Below, one piece after another: positions 36,824 through 46,210 of a DNA stretch of 64,000 nt. The notes beneath the pieces were generated by a model. That model searched no databases. It worked only from the letters and a program-made list of their open reading frames with translations, and was not told the origin of the DNA. Origin of the DNA: Gracilimonas sp965227215 (GTDB lineage: Bacteria > Bacteroidota > Rhodothermia > Balneolales > Balneolaceae). The DNA lies in NCBI GenBank assembly GCA_965227215.1, contig OZ245729.1, positions 868,001 to 932,000 on the forward strand, written 5' to 3'. The position numbers and the translations under genes were made by a program. The stretch's first letter is position 1, and each line of letters opens with the position of its first letter.

Positions 36824-38263
36824 ATGATTCCATCCAGTCCATATAACATTTCCCGCAACCAACTACACAATCTGTTAGGTTGTTTGGTTTTCTACATTTT
36901 ATTTGCTTCATGCTCTTCAAGTTATTCCGGAAAAGCCGACATTGGCAATGACACCACTCCTGAGTTAGGCCTTCCCTATATTACGTTAACCACATCCTCA
37001 AACGTAACGGAAACAGGCCAAACTCAGGCCTTAATCTACACCTCCATATTCGAGAATAGCCTGATATTCAAAAATCAGCGCGATTCTTTGGTAAGTCGCA
37101 TATCAATCAGTATTGATATTATTGGAGAAAAGGACGCAGCTGAGATAAGTAAAACTTACCAGATATTATTAGGAAAAAATCCGGACAGCAAATATTATGA
37201 ACAGAATACAGTTTACCGACGCTTCCGGTATAACTTACCTCCTGGTAAATACGATGTAAAAGTTGGGATTACCGACCTGCATTCCGGAAAACAATCTTCC
37301 GAGAGTAACGAGCTCTATATACCGGACCCAAATGCAAAAGCGATATCAATCAGTAATATACGGTTCTATAATAAACCCTCTCCTGAAGAAAATTTCCTGG
37401 CGATAAACAAATATAATGTTAATGCCGGCTTCGATTCACTCAAATTCACATATCAGGTAACCAATGGAAAGGCTAGTGAATCACTGGATATACAATCCAG
37501 ATTAATTCGCTTTGAAGCAGATATGAAACCAGCCCGATCTATGAGTGGGCGTTCTTTCCGCAGATCAAACATAGAATATAAAGGTCTTGATTACTCAGAC
37601 ATGACCGTAATACATTCTAATATGCGTAAACTAGAAGCAATGGGAAGCGTAACGATTGAAAACAGTTTTACTGATTTGAGTAGAGGAAATTACCGATTCG
37701 AAGTAAAAGTAGAGACTTCCGACGGTGAAAATTTTTATGAGGTTCGTGACTTCTCAGTAAAGAGCAAAAACTTCCCTTCGCTAAAGTCGCCAAGAGAATT
37801 AGCAGAACCCCTCGTATATATTATGAAAGAAAATGAGTACAACGAACTATTAAAGATTGAAAACAATGATTCTTTAAAATCTGCTATTGATAAGTATTGG
37901 CTTAGCAATATACGGAATGTCCCAAGAACCAAAAGAATCCTCCAACTTTATTATGAAAGAGTAGAACAGGCAAACATTCAGTTTTCTAATTATAAGGAAG
38001 GTTGGAAAACAGACCCTGGTATGATCTATATCTTGTTTGGGCCACCTTTATATATAGACAGTGGTTTTGGGGAAATGACCTGGTTTTATGAATTTGATAG
38101 TGGAAACAGAACACCCAGCATTTTCTTTGAAGATAAGCGCTACGGAAATACGAAATTCCCATTTGAAAACTTCATACTCAAAAGGTCCTCAAATCTGTTC
38201 AATTTACAGTACCGTCAAATACAAGCTTGGAGAGACGGTTCCATTCTATATCTAAGCCAATAA
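36824..38263 (+). CDS. GWxTD-domain lipoprotein 3
   Basis: A 479-residue paralog of the two preceding GWxTD proteins, and the most divergent of the three in its N-terminal part. It has a longer N-terminus before the lipobox (LFASCSSSYSG, Cys30). The conserved core is retained: RGNYRFEVK, SLKSPRELAEPLVYIM, KYWLSNIRN and GWKTD at residues 393-397 followed by PGMIYILFGPP. It ends 158 bases before susC2 on the same strand, which suggests co-regulation, though that gap could hold a separate promoter. Confidence 0.83.
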   Translation: MIPSSPYNISRNQLHNLLGCLVFYILFASCSSSYSGKADIGNDTTPELGLPYITLTTSSNVTETGQTQALIYTSIFENSLIFKNQRDSLVSRISISIDIIGEKDAAEISKTYQILLGKNPDSKYYEQNTVYRRFRYNLPPGKYDVKVGITDLHSGKQSSESNELYIPDPNAKAISISNIRFYNKPSPEENFLAINKYNVNAGFDSLKFTYQVTNGKASESLDIQSRLIRFEADMKPARSMSGRSFRRSNIEYKGLDYSDMTVIHSNMRKLEAMGSVTIENSFTDLSRGNYRFEVKVETSDGENFYEVRDFSVKSKNFPSLKSPRELAEPLVYIMKENEYNELLKIENNDSLKSAIDKYWLSNIRNVPRTKRILQLYYERVEQANIQFSNYKEGWKTDPGMIYILFGPPLYIDSGFGEMTWFYEFDSGNRTPSIFFEDKRYGNTKFPFENFILKRSSNLFNLQYRQIQAWRDGSILYLSQ

Positions 38264-38421
38264 TAAGGTTATAGAGAGATAACATTTCAGTAATTTCTGT
38301 TTTGTTTTTAATACCCAATCTTTTGATATTGAGTTTTAATTGATATTAAGGTGTTTAAAACGAACAATCGTTAATTTTTATTCACTTTAATATCTATCCT
38401 ATAACTAAAATCAAAGCTACT

Positions 38422-41409
38422 ATGTTTAAAAAGCTACTATTCATGGCATTCGCCATGTTTTTGTCTGTTTGTGCATATGCACAAAGCGGGACAATTACAG
38501 GTGAAGTCACCGATGCTGAAACTGGTGAAGCCCTTATTGGTGCAACCGTTTATATTGAATCTATTCAAAAAGGTGCCCAAACAGACATTGATGGTATGTA
38601 TACTATCAGCAGTGTACCTGCCGGCACTTACACTATTAACATCTCTTACGTTGGATACGAATCTTTTACTTCTGAAGTACAAGTCGGTTCCGGCACAGTA
38701 ACACTGGATGCTCAACTAAGTGTAGACCTTGTTGGTCTGGATGAGGTTGTGGTAACAGGTTTTGGTACTATCGACCGAGCCTCTTTCTCCGGTACTGTTG
38801 CTTCTGTAAGTGCTGATCAACTTGAAAACGTACCTGTCGCTTCTGTGGACGGTGCGCTTCAGGGTAAAGCAGCTGGTGTTCAAATTACAGCTAGCTCTGG
38901 TACTCCAGGTGCTGTACAGGACATCCGAATTCGCGGGATCAGTTCTATTAACGCAGGAACAGACCCACTGTTTGTAATCGACGGTGTACCTGTTGTTTCA
39001 GGAAACATCAGTACAAATGGCGCTACCAGTAGTCTTGGATTCCTGTCAACGCTTAACAGCTCCGACATCGAGTCTATCACCGTATTGAAAGATGCTGCTT
39101 CTACTGCTCCTTATGGTGCCCGAGGTACTAACGGTGTAATTGTTATCACTACTAAAGAAGGTCGCAGAGGAAGTACAACTTATTCTGTTTCTGCCCAGCG
39201 TGGTTACAACAACAAAGCTGTAAATGGCCCAGACCCTCTCAATGCTGAGCAATGGGATGAAATTTACCAGCAAGCTTATGGTGTTGCTTCCCCATGGGAT
39301 GGCCAAACCAATAGTAATTGGGAAAAAGCTGCTACTAACGAAAATGCGCTACAGCAAGAGTATTCTCTTTCTGCCCGTGGCGGTAACGATGTAACCAACT
39401 TCTACGCTTCCGGTAGTATTTTTGACCAGGAAGGTACCACTGTTGGTACAGAAATTAACCGTGCTACCGGTAAATTTGATATTACCCACCGTTTGGATGA
39501 AAGAGTAAGAATCAACAACCGTACCACTGGTTCTTTTGTTGAGCAAGACGGTATCCTTGAAGGTGCCGGTTACTTCGGTAGCCCGGTATTGGCTAAGTAT
39601 TTTATGCTTCCAATTGACCCGGTTAGAAATAGCGATGGTACTTACAATATCGACAATCTGTCAAATGCTATTTACAACCCTCTCTATACTCAAGAGAATG
39701 ATATTGACAGAAACAGAACGGCTCGAATTCTGAATAACACTCAGGTTGATATTCAAATTCTTGAAAATCTTCAGTTCACTTCGAAGTTTGCTGTTGATTA
39801 CCTGGTAAGTGAAGAGAAAAACTACAACAACATCTTTTATGGTGATTCTGACGATGAAAGTGGCCGTGTTGATGACTATTGGTTACGTAACTTTAACTAT
39901 GTATTCCAAAACAACATTACCTACAATTTCACGCCAAATGTAGATAACTCTTTCGTATTCAAGCTGTTCTCTGAAATTCAGAAGAATAGCCGATTCGAAG
40001 TTGGTGGTTCAGGTGAAGGTATTGCCGCACCAGGACTCATTAACCTTGCTACAACAGCAAACCCTGTTGCCGCATTTTCTGAGTCAAGCGACTGGGCTGT
40101 AGCCTCGTTCACGGGTCTTATGAATTATGGATGGTCTGAAAAAATCTTCGCTGACGGTAGTATCCGATACGAAGGAAACTCCCGATTTGGTGAAGACTAC
40201 CGATGGGGTACGTTCTACTCTATTGGACTTGCTTATGTATTAAGTGAGGAAGACTTCATCCAGGATTTAGACTTTATTGACTTCCTGAAAGTACGAGCTT
40301 CTTATGGATTAACCGGTAACTCTGCTGTAGGTCTTAATAACTACCAGGCTACCGTTAATTACCAAGGGTCTTATTACGGAAACCCAGCTATCCAGACAGA
40401 CAACCTCGGTAATAACAAGCTGTCTTGGGAAAAAGCCAACACCTATGACATTGGTTTAGAGTTCGAATTAGTTGACAAAGTATCAGGTTCTGTAACTTAC
40501 TTTAGAAAAAACAGTTACGACCTACTTTTCAACGTACCTCTTTCTCGTACTACCGGTCACAATTCTCAAACTCAGAATATTGGCGAACTGTACAACCAGG
40601 GTGTAGAGATTGAAGCTAACTTTGACGTTGTAAGAACTCGTGACTTTGCCTGGAACCTTGGCGGTAACATCACTTTACTTGAAAACGAAGTTACCAAGTT
40701 GCCAACCGATGCGAATGGTGAAGACATCGAAATTACAACCGGAACACGATACAGAGCCGTAGAGGGTTTTGCTGTTGATTCATGGTTTATGCGTGGATGG
40801 GCTGGTGTAGACCCTGACAACGGAGATCCACTGTGGTATACTGATGGAACAAAGTCAGCCACTACCAACGATTACAATGCTGCTGAAGCATTCTATCAAG
40901 GTGCCAACGCACAGCCTACTACTTTTGGTGGAATCAACACTCGTGTAGATGTTAAAAACTTCTATGTAAGTGCTGATCTGTACTACAGCTTTGGAAACAA
41001 AGTTTATGACACTTGGGCGTTTATCAATTCTTCTGACGGCCGTTTTACTTTCTTGTATAACCAGTATGCCTCTCAGTACGACAGATGGCAACAACCGGGT
41101 GACAATGCGTTAAATCCTCGCCCAACTTCTGGTAATGCAAGACTTACGGCTGCTACCTCTTCCCGATTCCTTTATGACGGAGATTACCTCCGACTGAGAA
41201 ATCTTAACGTTGGATACAATATTCCGGCGAGAGCTTTGCAGCAGATTGGTCTTAAATCAGCCACGGTATATTTCTTAGGCCAAAACCTATGGACACATAC
41301 CTTTGATGATTTGTTAGAATTTGATCCTGAAGTTAGAGCTGACGGATTCTTAGATCTAAACGCGGCGCCATTACAGTCCTTGACTTTTGGTATCAAAGCT
41401 AACTTTTAA
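38422..41409 (+). CDS. SusC/RagA-family TonB-linked outer-membrane protein 2
   Basis: A 995-residue SusC-type transporter, shorter than SusC1 and not a close copy. The signal peptide ends at AYAQS. An N-terminal regulatory-like domain (ITGEVTDAETGEALIGAT, ISYVGYESFTSEV) is followed by the plug with LDEVVVTGFGTIDRASFSGTV and the SusC motif DIRIRGISSINAGTDPLFVIDGVPV. The barrel ends in IKANF. Codons are the frequent, T/A-ending kind throughout, consistent with strong expression. It is followed by susD2 after 11 bases. Confidence 0.95.
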   Translation: MFKKLLFMAFAMFLSVCAYAQSGTITGEVTDAETGEALIGATVYIESIQKGAQTDIDGMYTISSVPAGTYTINISYVGYESFTSEVQVGSGTVTLDAQLSVDLVGLDEVVVTGFGTIDRASFSGTVASVSADQLENVPVASVDGALQGKAAGVQITASSGTPGAVQDIRIRGISSINAGTDPLFVIDGVPVVSGNISTNGATSSLGFLSTLNSSDIESITVLKDAASTAPYGARGTNGVIVITTKEGRRGSTTYSVSAQRGYNNKAVNGPDPLNAEQWDEIYQQAYGVASPWDGQTNSNWEKAATNENALQQEYSLSARGGNDVTNFYASGSIFDQEGTTVGTEINRATGKFDITHRLDERVRINNRTTGSFVEQDGILEGAGYFGSPVLAKYFMLPIDPVRNSDGTYNIDNLSNAIYNPLYTQENDIDRNRTARILNNTQVDIQILENLQFTSKFAVDYLVSEEKNYNNIFYGDSDDESGRVDDYWLRNFNYVFQNNITYNFTPNVDNSFVFKLFSEIQKNSRFEVGGSGEGIAAPGLINLATTANPVAAFSESSDWAVASFTGLMNYGWSEKIFADGSIRYEGNSRFGEDYRWGTFYSIGLAYVLSEEDFIQDLDFIDFLKVRASYGLTGNSAVGLNNYQATVNYQGSYYGNPAIQTDNLGNNKLSWEKANTYDIGLEFELVDKVSGSVTYFRKNSYDLLFNVPLSRTTGHNSQTQNIGELYNQGVEIEANFDVVRTRDFAWNLGGNITLLENEVTKLPTDANGEDIEITTGTRYRAVEGFAVDSWFMRGWAGVDPDNGDPLWYTDGTKSATTNDYNAAEAFYQGANAQPTTFGGINTRVDVKNFYVSADLYYSFGNKVYDTWAFINSSDGRFTFLYNQYASQYDRWQQPGDNALNPRPTSGNARLTAATSSRFLYDGDYLRLRNLNVGYNIPARALQQIGLKSATVYFLGQNLWTHTFDDLLEFDPEVRADGFLDLNAAPLQSLTFGIKANF

Positions 41410-41420
41410 AAACTACCATA

Positions 41421-42806
41421 ATGAATATTTCGAATAAATTATTAACAATACTTTTTGTGGCAGTTTTGTTTACAGGATGTAACGACTTTCTTACACCTTC
41501 TGTAGATCAAGCAAAAGAAACTGCTGAAGCAATCAACACTCCTGATGACCTGCAAGCCATGGTTTACGGAGCACTTGATGATATGAATGGAACCGACCTT
41601 TACGGTCGCGACTGGATCGTAGCTAACGAAGTGAGATCTGACAACATGTGGAGTTCTTCCGCTTCTAACCGATTCGGAGCTCCAAGTCAGCATGTTTATA
41701 CAACTACTAATGGTTATGCTCTCAGCTTCTGGGATACTCCTTACGAGGCCATTGCGAATGCAAATATTGCAATTAACGCAGACCTTGAGTCATCACCTGA
41801 AGTAGATCACATTAAAGGACAGGCTTACTTCTTACGTGCCCTGTTACACTTTGACCTTGTACGTACTTTCGGGCAGCAGCACGCTGGTGGTACCGCAGGT
41901 GTTCCTATCATTACTACTTATAATGAAGGAAATCTGCTTCCTGCAAGAGCAACTGTACAGGAGGTATATGATGCTGTAATCAGTGATCTAGAAACCGCAG
42001 AAGATCTGATTGATCCTACTCTTGACGGTGATGTTACTGTACCTACTTACTGGGCAGTTAAAGCTCTGCAATCACGAGTATTATTAACTACTGGTGATTA
42101 TGCAGGTGCTATTGCAGCAGCAGATGATGTTATCGACAACGGGCCATTTTCTATCCCGGGAGATTCAACTGCACTTGCAGCTGCTTGGGCTACTGATGAG
42201 TCATCAAACAGTATTTTTGAGCTCGGTTATACCGCAACAAACAATGCCGGTAATAACAGTATTGCCCGAATCTATCAAAACACCAACTATGGTGATGTTG
42301 AGATGAATCAGGCAACATACGATCTCTATGCTACAGATGACTACCGATTCGGTTTAGTAGCTGTTGAAGATGTGAACGGAGACAACCAGTATCGTTTAGT
42401 TGGAAAATATCCTGACGAGATCAACGGTGACGACAACATCCGTATGCTTCGTATTGAAGAAGTTATTCTGAACAAAGCTGAAGCTCAGGCACGTAGCAAT
42501 GCTACTGGACTTGAAATTGCAACTACCTTAAATCAATTAGCTGATAACCGTTACCCGGTGTCACCTTATGTAGGTACTGCTTCTTTAGCTGATGTACTTC
42601 TTGAAAGACGTCTTGAATTACTTGGAGAAGGAGACTACTTCCATACCCAAATGAGAGACGAGCAAGATATTGCTCCAGATGAAGATCCTGGAGGATTCCA
42701 AACACTGGTTTATCCTGACTACCGTTCAGCTTTCCCTATCCCACAGGTTGAGATGGATGCAAACTCCAGTATGGTTCAGAACACTGGATATCAAGGAAAC
42801 AACTAA
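41421..42806 (+). CDS. SusD/RagB-family lipoprotein 2
   Basis: A 461-residue SusD-family surface lipoprotein with lipobox VLFTGCNDF. The RagB/SusD pattern is clear: INTPDDLQAMVYGALDDMN, HIKGQAYFLRALLHFDLVRTFG near residue 130, VQEVYDAVISDLETAEDLI and the C-terminal LLERRLELLGEGDYFHTQMR. It forms the lid of the SusC2 channel and probably helps decide the ligand. A strong terminator follows 25 bases after the stop. Confidence 0.93.
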   Translation: MNISNKLLTILFVAVLFTGCNDFLTPSVDQAKETAEAINTPDDLQAMVYGALDDMNGTDLYGRDWIVANEVRSDNMWSSSASNRFGAPSQHVYTTTNGYALSFWDTPYEAIANANIAINADLESSPEVDHIKGQAYFLRALLHFDLVRTFGQQHAGGTAGVPIITTYNEGNLLPARATVQEVYDAVISDLETAEDLIDPTLDGDVTVPTYWAVKALQSRVLLTTGDYAGAIAAADDVIDNGPFSIPGDSTALAAAWATDESSNSIFELGYTATNNAGNNSIARIYQNTNYGDVEMNQATYDLYATDDYRFGLVAVEDVNGDNQYRLVGKYPDEINGDDNIRMLRIEEVILNKAEAQARSNATGLEIATTLNQLADNRYPVSPYVGTASLADVLLERRLELLGEGDYFHTQMRDEQDIAPDEDPGGFQTLVYPDYRSAFPIPQVEMDANSSMVQNTGYQGNN

Positions 42807-42830
42807 TAGTTAATTAGTTTTCATTTCTTT

Positions 42831-42862
42831 AAAGCCCTCACTTCGGTGAGGGCTTTTTTTTT
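42831..42862 (+). terminator. Terminator of the susC2-susD2 operon
   Basis: AAAGCCCTCAC (42831-42841) pairs with GTGAGGGCTTT (42846-42856) around a TTCG tetraloop, followed by a run of T. Confidence 0.95.
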
Positions 42863-42928
42863 GAACTAACTTTTTTTAGAAAAAGGGTAAGAAGAATCAA
42901 CTTACTTCATTACCGAAAAGAAGAGCAT

Positions 42929-42960
42929 AAAAAAAGCCCTCTGATAAATCAGAAGGCTTT
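42929..42960 (-). terminator. Terminator after the initiator tRNA
   Basis: On the minus strand a 12-base stem with one mismatch (AAAGCCTTCTGA / TCAGAGGGCTTT) with loop TTTA runs into seven T residues, six bases downstream of the tRNA. Confidence 0.88.
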
Positions 42961-42965
42961 AATAG

Positions 42966-43038
<73 letters not shown>

Positions 43039-43048
43039 GTGAAGGCTT

Positions 43049-43080
43049 TTAATATACGACTATTACCCAACCGATATCAA
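43049..43080 (-). promoter_or_regulatory. Candidate promoter of the initiator tRNA
   Basis: On the minus strand TTG (43078-43080), 21 bases, then TATATTAA (43049-43056). It resembles TTTG-N17-23-TAnnTTTG and would start transcription a few bases before the tRNA 5' end. Confidence 0.4.
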
Positions 43081-43156
43081 GAGATTTTTTAGATTTCTTA
43101 CTAATCTTTCAGTGTTTGATTTAGTAATTTTGAGAAAACTTGAATTAAAGGATTGT

Positions 43157-44425
43157 ATGATAGATAGCAAGCAAGCAATAGCGTTAGAAAATGAATACGG
43201 AGCACATAATTATCACCCCCTGCCGGTGGTATTATCTAAAGGAGTAGGAGTTCACGTATGGGACCCCGAGGGTAACAAGTACTATGATTTTTTATCAGCC
43301 TATTCTGCTGTTAATCAGGGGCACAGTCATCCAAAAATAATTCAGGCTTTAACCGAGCAGGCTAACACACTCAGCCTTACCTCTCGTGCTTTCTACAATA
43401 ATGTACTCGGCGAATATGAAAAGTATATCACTGACTATTTCGGTTTCGATAAGGTGCTTCCTATGAACACCGGAGCCGAAGGTGTTGAGACGGCCATAAA
43501 AATTTGCCGTAAATGGGCCTATGAGAAAAAGGGAATTCCTGAGCAGGAAGCGCAAATCATTGTATTAGAGAATAACTTCCATGGGCGAACAACCACGGTC
43601 ATCTCGTTCTCTAACGACCCGGACGCACGCAAAAACTTTGGTCCTTATACCCCCGGCTTCATCAAGATTCCTTATAACGATATTGGTGCTTTGCAGGAAG
43701 CCTTAAAGCAACCGAATATCGCCGGGTTGCTTGCTGAACCCATTCAGGGTGAGGCCGGAGTGGTTGTACCTGATGATGGATACATTTCCAAAGCTGCCGC
43801 ACTTTGCAAAGAAAACAACGTGCTCTTTATTGCGGATGAAATTCAAACCGGGATTGCACGTACCGGCAGCCTACTTGCCGTTTGCGGAGATTGTACCTGC
43901 GCCGGTAATTGTGAGCGACAGAAAACCTACACCAAACCTGATATGCTTATCCTAGGAAAGGCATTGTCGGGAGGCGCTTATCCTGTTTCAGCCGTATTAG
44001 CAGACGACCATATTATGGAGGTCATTAAACCCGGACAGCACGGCTCTACCTATGGTGGTAATCCCCTTGCTTGTAAAGTGGCCATTGCTGCTTTAGATGT
44101 TGTGCAGGAAGAAAACCTGGCTCAGAATGCACGCGAGCTGGGTGAAATCTTTCGGGAAGAAATGAATAAACTGGTTGAAGAATTTGACCTGTTTGTGAAA
44201 GTGAGAGGTAAAGGGTTGTTGAATGCCGTTGTCATAAACGACTCCCCGGAAAGCGACACCGCTTGGAGATTTTGTGTGGCTCTGAAAGACAACGGATTGC
44301 TGGCAAAACCGACTCACGGAAATATCATTCGCTTTGCTCCACCGCTTGTTATGACGGAAGATGAACTGATGGATTGTGTGGGAATTATTAAAAAAACTCT
44401 GGTTCAGTTTATAGAAAGCGACTAA
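43157..44425 (+). CDS. rocD: Ornithine aminotransferase
   Basis: A 422-residue class III PLP aminotransferase very like eukaryotic ornithine delta-aminotransferases. It converts ornithine to glutamate semialdehyde. The Y-G-A-H-N-Y-H-P start, MNTGAEGVETAIKICRKW, AEPIQGEAGV, FIADEIQTGIARTG, the PLP-lysine segment LGKALSGGAYPVSA and HGSTYGGNPLACKVAI are visible. The ATG at 43157 is chosen because the upstream in-frame ATG at 43112 adds only non-family residues. Between ARTG and the PLP lysine there is a short four-cysteine insert (Cys243, 246, 248, 252). Confidence 0.93.
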   Translation: MIDSKQAIALENEYGAHNYHPLPVVLSKGVGVHVWDPEGNKYYDFLSAYSAVNQGHSHPKIIQALTEQANTLSLTSRAFYNNVLGEYEKYITDYFGFDKVLPMNTGAEGVETAIKICRKWAYEKKGIPEQEAQIIVLENNFHGRTTTVISFSNDPDARKNFGPYTPGFIKIPYNDIGALQEALKQPNIAGLLAEPIQGEAGVVVPDDGYISKAAALCKENNVLFIADEIQTGIARTGSLLAVCGDCTCAGNCERQKTYTKPDMLILGKALSGGAYPVSAVLADDHIMEVIKPGQHGSTYGGNPLACKVAIAALDVVQEENLAQNARELGEIFREEMNKLVEEFDLFVKVRGKGLLNAVVINDSPESDTAWRFCVALKDNGLLAKPTHGNIIRFAPPLVMTEDELMDCVGIIKKTLVQFIESD

Positions 44426-44429
44426 TCGC

Positions 44430-45179
44430 CTAAACCCCGAGCCACTCTTTTAGCTCGGGAGTTTTATTTCGGCTAATGATAATTTCTTCTTCTACCGGAG
44501 GGGTAAGGTTTACCGTTACTTGTCCTTTGAAGTAGGGCTCCAGGTCCTTCACTGAGTTGATATGCGCTATAAACTGGCGATTCAGCCTGAAAAACAATTC
44601 AGGATTCAGCATCTCCTCAAGCTCGGTTAAGGTAAAGTTGATGATATACTTTTTCTTCTCATTCGTAACCAACCACACCAACTTATCACTCGCCATAAAA
44701 TAGGCAATGTCGTTGATCTGCAATGGAAATAGCTTTCTTCCCAGCTTCACCAAAAACCGGTCTTTGTAGTTATTTTCGTTGAGTATTTCTTTGGTGAAAG
44801 TAAAAGCGGGGCCTTCTTCAAATGTCTTTTTTACCCGCTTATATTTTTCAAATCCCTTGGCTATATCATCCCGCGAAATAGGTTTTACCAGGTAATCAAT
44901 ACTGTTCAGCTTAAATGCTTTAAGTGCATATTCGTCGTAGGCAGTAGTGAATATAATGGGGGTATTAATCTCGATTTTATCCAACGTTTCAAAGCAAGGG
45001 CCGTCTGCCAACTCCACGTCCATAAAAATTAAATCTAACTCATGCTTTCTGATTGCGGATAACGCTTCTTCACCGGTTTCAACGGCAGCGACGATTTCTG
45101 CACCTTCATGTACTGCCTTTATATGTTTTGAAATCTGCTTGCTGGCAGGAGCTTCATCCTCACAAATAAGAATCTTCAT
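44430..45179 (-). CDS. LytTR-family response regulator
   Basis: A 249-residue response regulator. The receiver domain has the acidic pair Glu7/Asp8, the phosphoacceptor Asp54 in IFMDVEL, Thr in IIFTTAYDEYAL and Lys in DYLVKPISRDD. The C-terminal DNA-binding domain is LytTR (LVKLGRKLFPLQINDIAYF to FFRLNRQFIAHI). It overlaps the sensor kinase by 4 bases and is the last gene of a three-gene unit. Its targets are unknown. Confidence 0.93.
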   Translation of the reverse strand: MKILICEDEAPASKQISKHIKAVHEGAEIVAAVETGEEALSAIRKHELDLIFMDVELADGPCFETLDKIEINTPIIFTTAYDEYALKAFKLNSIDYLVKPISRDDIAKGFEKYKRVKKTFEEGPAFTFTKEILNENNYKDRFLVKLGRKLFPLQINDIAYFMASDKLVWLVTNEKKKYIINFTLTELEEMLNPELFFRLNRQFIAHINSVKDLEPYFKGQVTVNLTPPVEEEIIISRNKTPELKEWLGV

Positions 45180-46210
45180 GACGCATTCATTTTTATTATG
45201 GGTATCTGAACCACAAACTCGTGCTCACTCTTTTCAATGCGCACCTGCTTGTTGGTAAAATATTTATAGCGATCGGATATATTCTTTAGCCCTACTTCGG
45301 TACTTTTTACAGAGCTCTTTTTGGGTTGAAGGTTATTTCGAATCTCGAGCTGTTCATCATCCTTTACTTTAATCGAAATCTCCAATGGGTGACGGGAAGA
45401 AATCTCATTGTGTTTAACGGCATTTTCTACCAAAATCTGAAGGGTGGCAGATGGCACCCGATAATCTCCATGACCGTTTACGGAAATCGTGCAAGTTAGC
45501 TTTTCATTGAACCGGATTCGTAACAGGAACAAGTATTTTTTAATGAACTCAATTTCATCACGTAATAAAACCAGTTCTTCATTTTTTTGATTTAGTACAT
45601 ACCGGTAAATATCGCTGAGTGCATCCAGGTATTTTTGAGCCAGCTTTGGATCTTCGTCAATTAAGGCGTTCAGTACGTTGAAGTTATTGAATAAAAAATG
45701 GGGGCTTATTTGCGCCTGAAGCACACTTAATCGTGCTTTTGCATTCTCTTTTTCAAGGATCTCGTTTTCCAATAATGATTTTTTCCACTCCTTTATGATA
45801 ACATCTGCATTCACAAAGGCACCGATAGAAAGTGAAAAACTCAAAGCAAAGAGATTGTACTCTATCATTCCCGGAAACCAAACGCTCATATCCCACATGG
45901 TTTGGTATAAAAGCACCATAACGGGGGTTACAATAGCCGGAGTCAAAATAGCGGTCAATGCAATTTCGGACCATAGTCGCCGGGGAATCTTTTGTTGCCA
46001 GGGCATCCACCTTTCCAGCCAGTGGCTTTTCAGGGTATGGACTTCAAACAACGCAACCAGTATGATAAAAACAGCTATGGAATACTCCAGATGTGAGTAT
46101 AAAGTCATGTCCGAAAAATCATAGCCCCTGATCAAATACAAAAAGGTATAAGAGGGCATAGCCAACACAAAGGAAATGATAAATCTGTTTTTAAGGGTGT
46201 TAAACCTCAT
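45176..46210 (-). CDS. LytS/YehU-type sensor histidine kinase
   Basis: A 344-residue membrane kinase. About four transmembrane helices (residues 10-160) are followed by a coiled-coil and a His_kinase domain with the phosphoacceptor histidine in ISPHFLFNNFN. The HATPase region is LQILVENAVKHNEI and the C-terminal G box EVGLKNISDRY. There is no large extracytoplasmic sensor loop, so the signal may come from the membrane or from a partner. It overlaps both neighbours by 4 bases, linking it to the exported propeller protein and to the LytTR regulator. Confidence 0.93.
   Translation of the reverse strand: MRFNTLKNRFIISFVLAMPSYTFLYLIRGYDFSDMTLYSHLEYSIAVFIILVALFEVHTLKSHWLERWMPWQQKIPRRLWSEIALTAILTPAIVTPVMVLLYQTMWDMSVWFPGMIEYNLFALSFSLSIGAFVNADVIIKEWKKSLLENEILEKENAKARLSVLQAQISPHFLFNNFNVLNALIDEDPKLAQKYLDALSDIYRYVLNQKNEELVLLRDEIEFIKKYLFLLRIRFNEKLTCTISVNGHGDYRVPSATLQILVENAVKHNEISSRHPLEISIKVKDDEQLEIRNNLQPKKSSVKSTEVGLKNISDRYKYFTNKQVRIEKSEHEFVVQIPIIKMNAS

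Noticed and set aside
38437..38715. Long antisense frames inside susC2 and other highly biased genes
   Set aside because: They mirror the codon bias of the real gene on the other strand and have no start signal or family likeness.
28391..42806. An inverted duplication of one SusC/SusD operon
   Set aside because: SusC1 (1094 residues) and SusC2 (995) differ in plug and barrel motifs, and SusD1 and SusD2 belong to different subgroups. Only the GWxTD genes are true paralogs.
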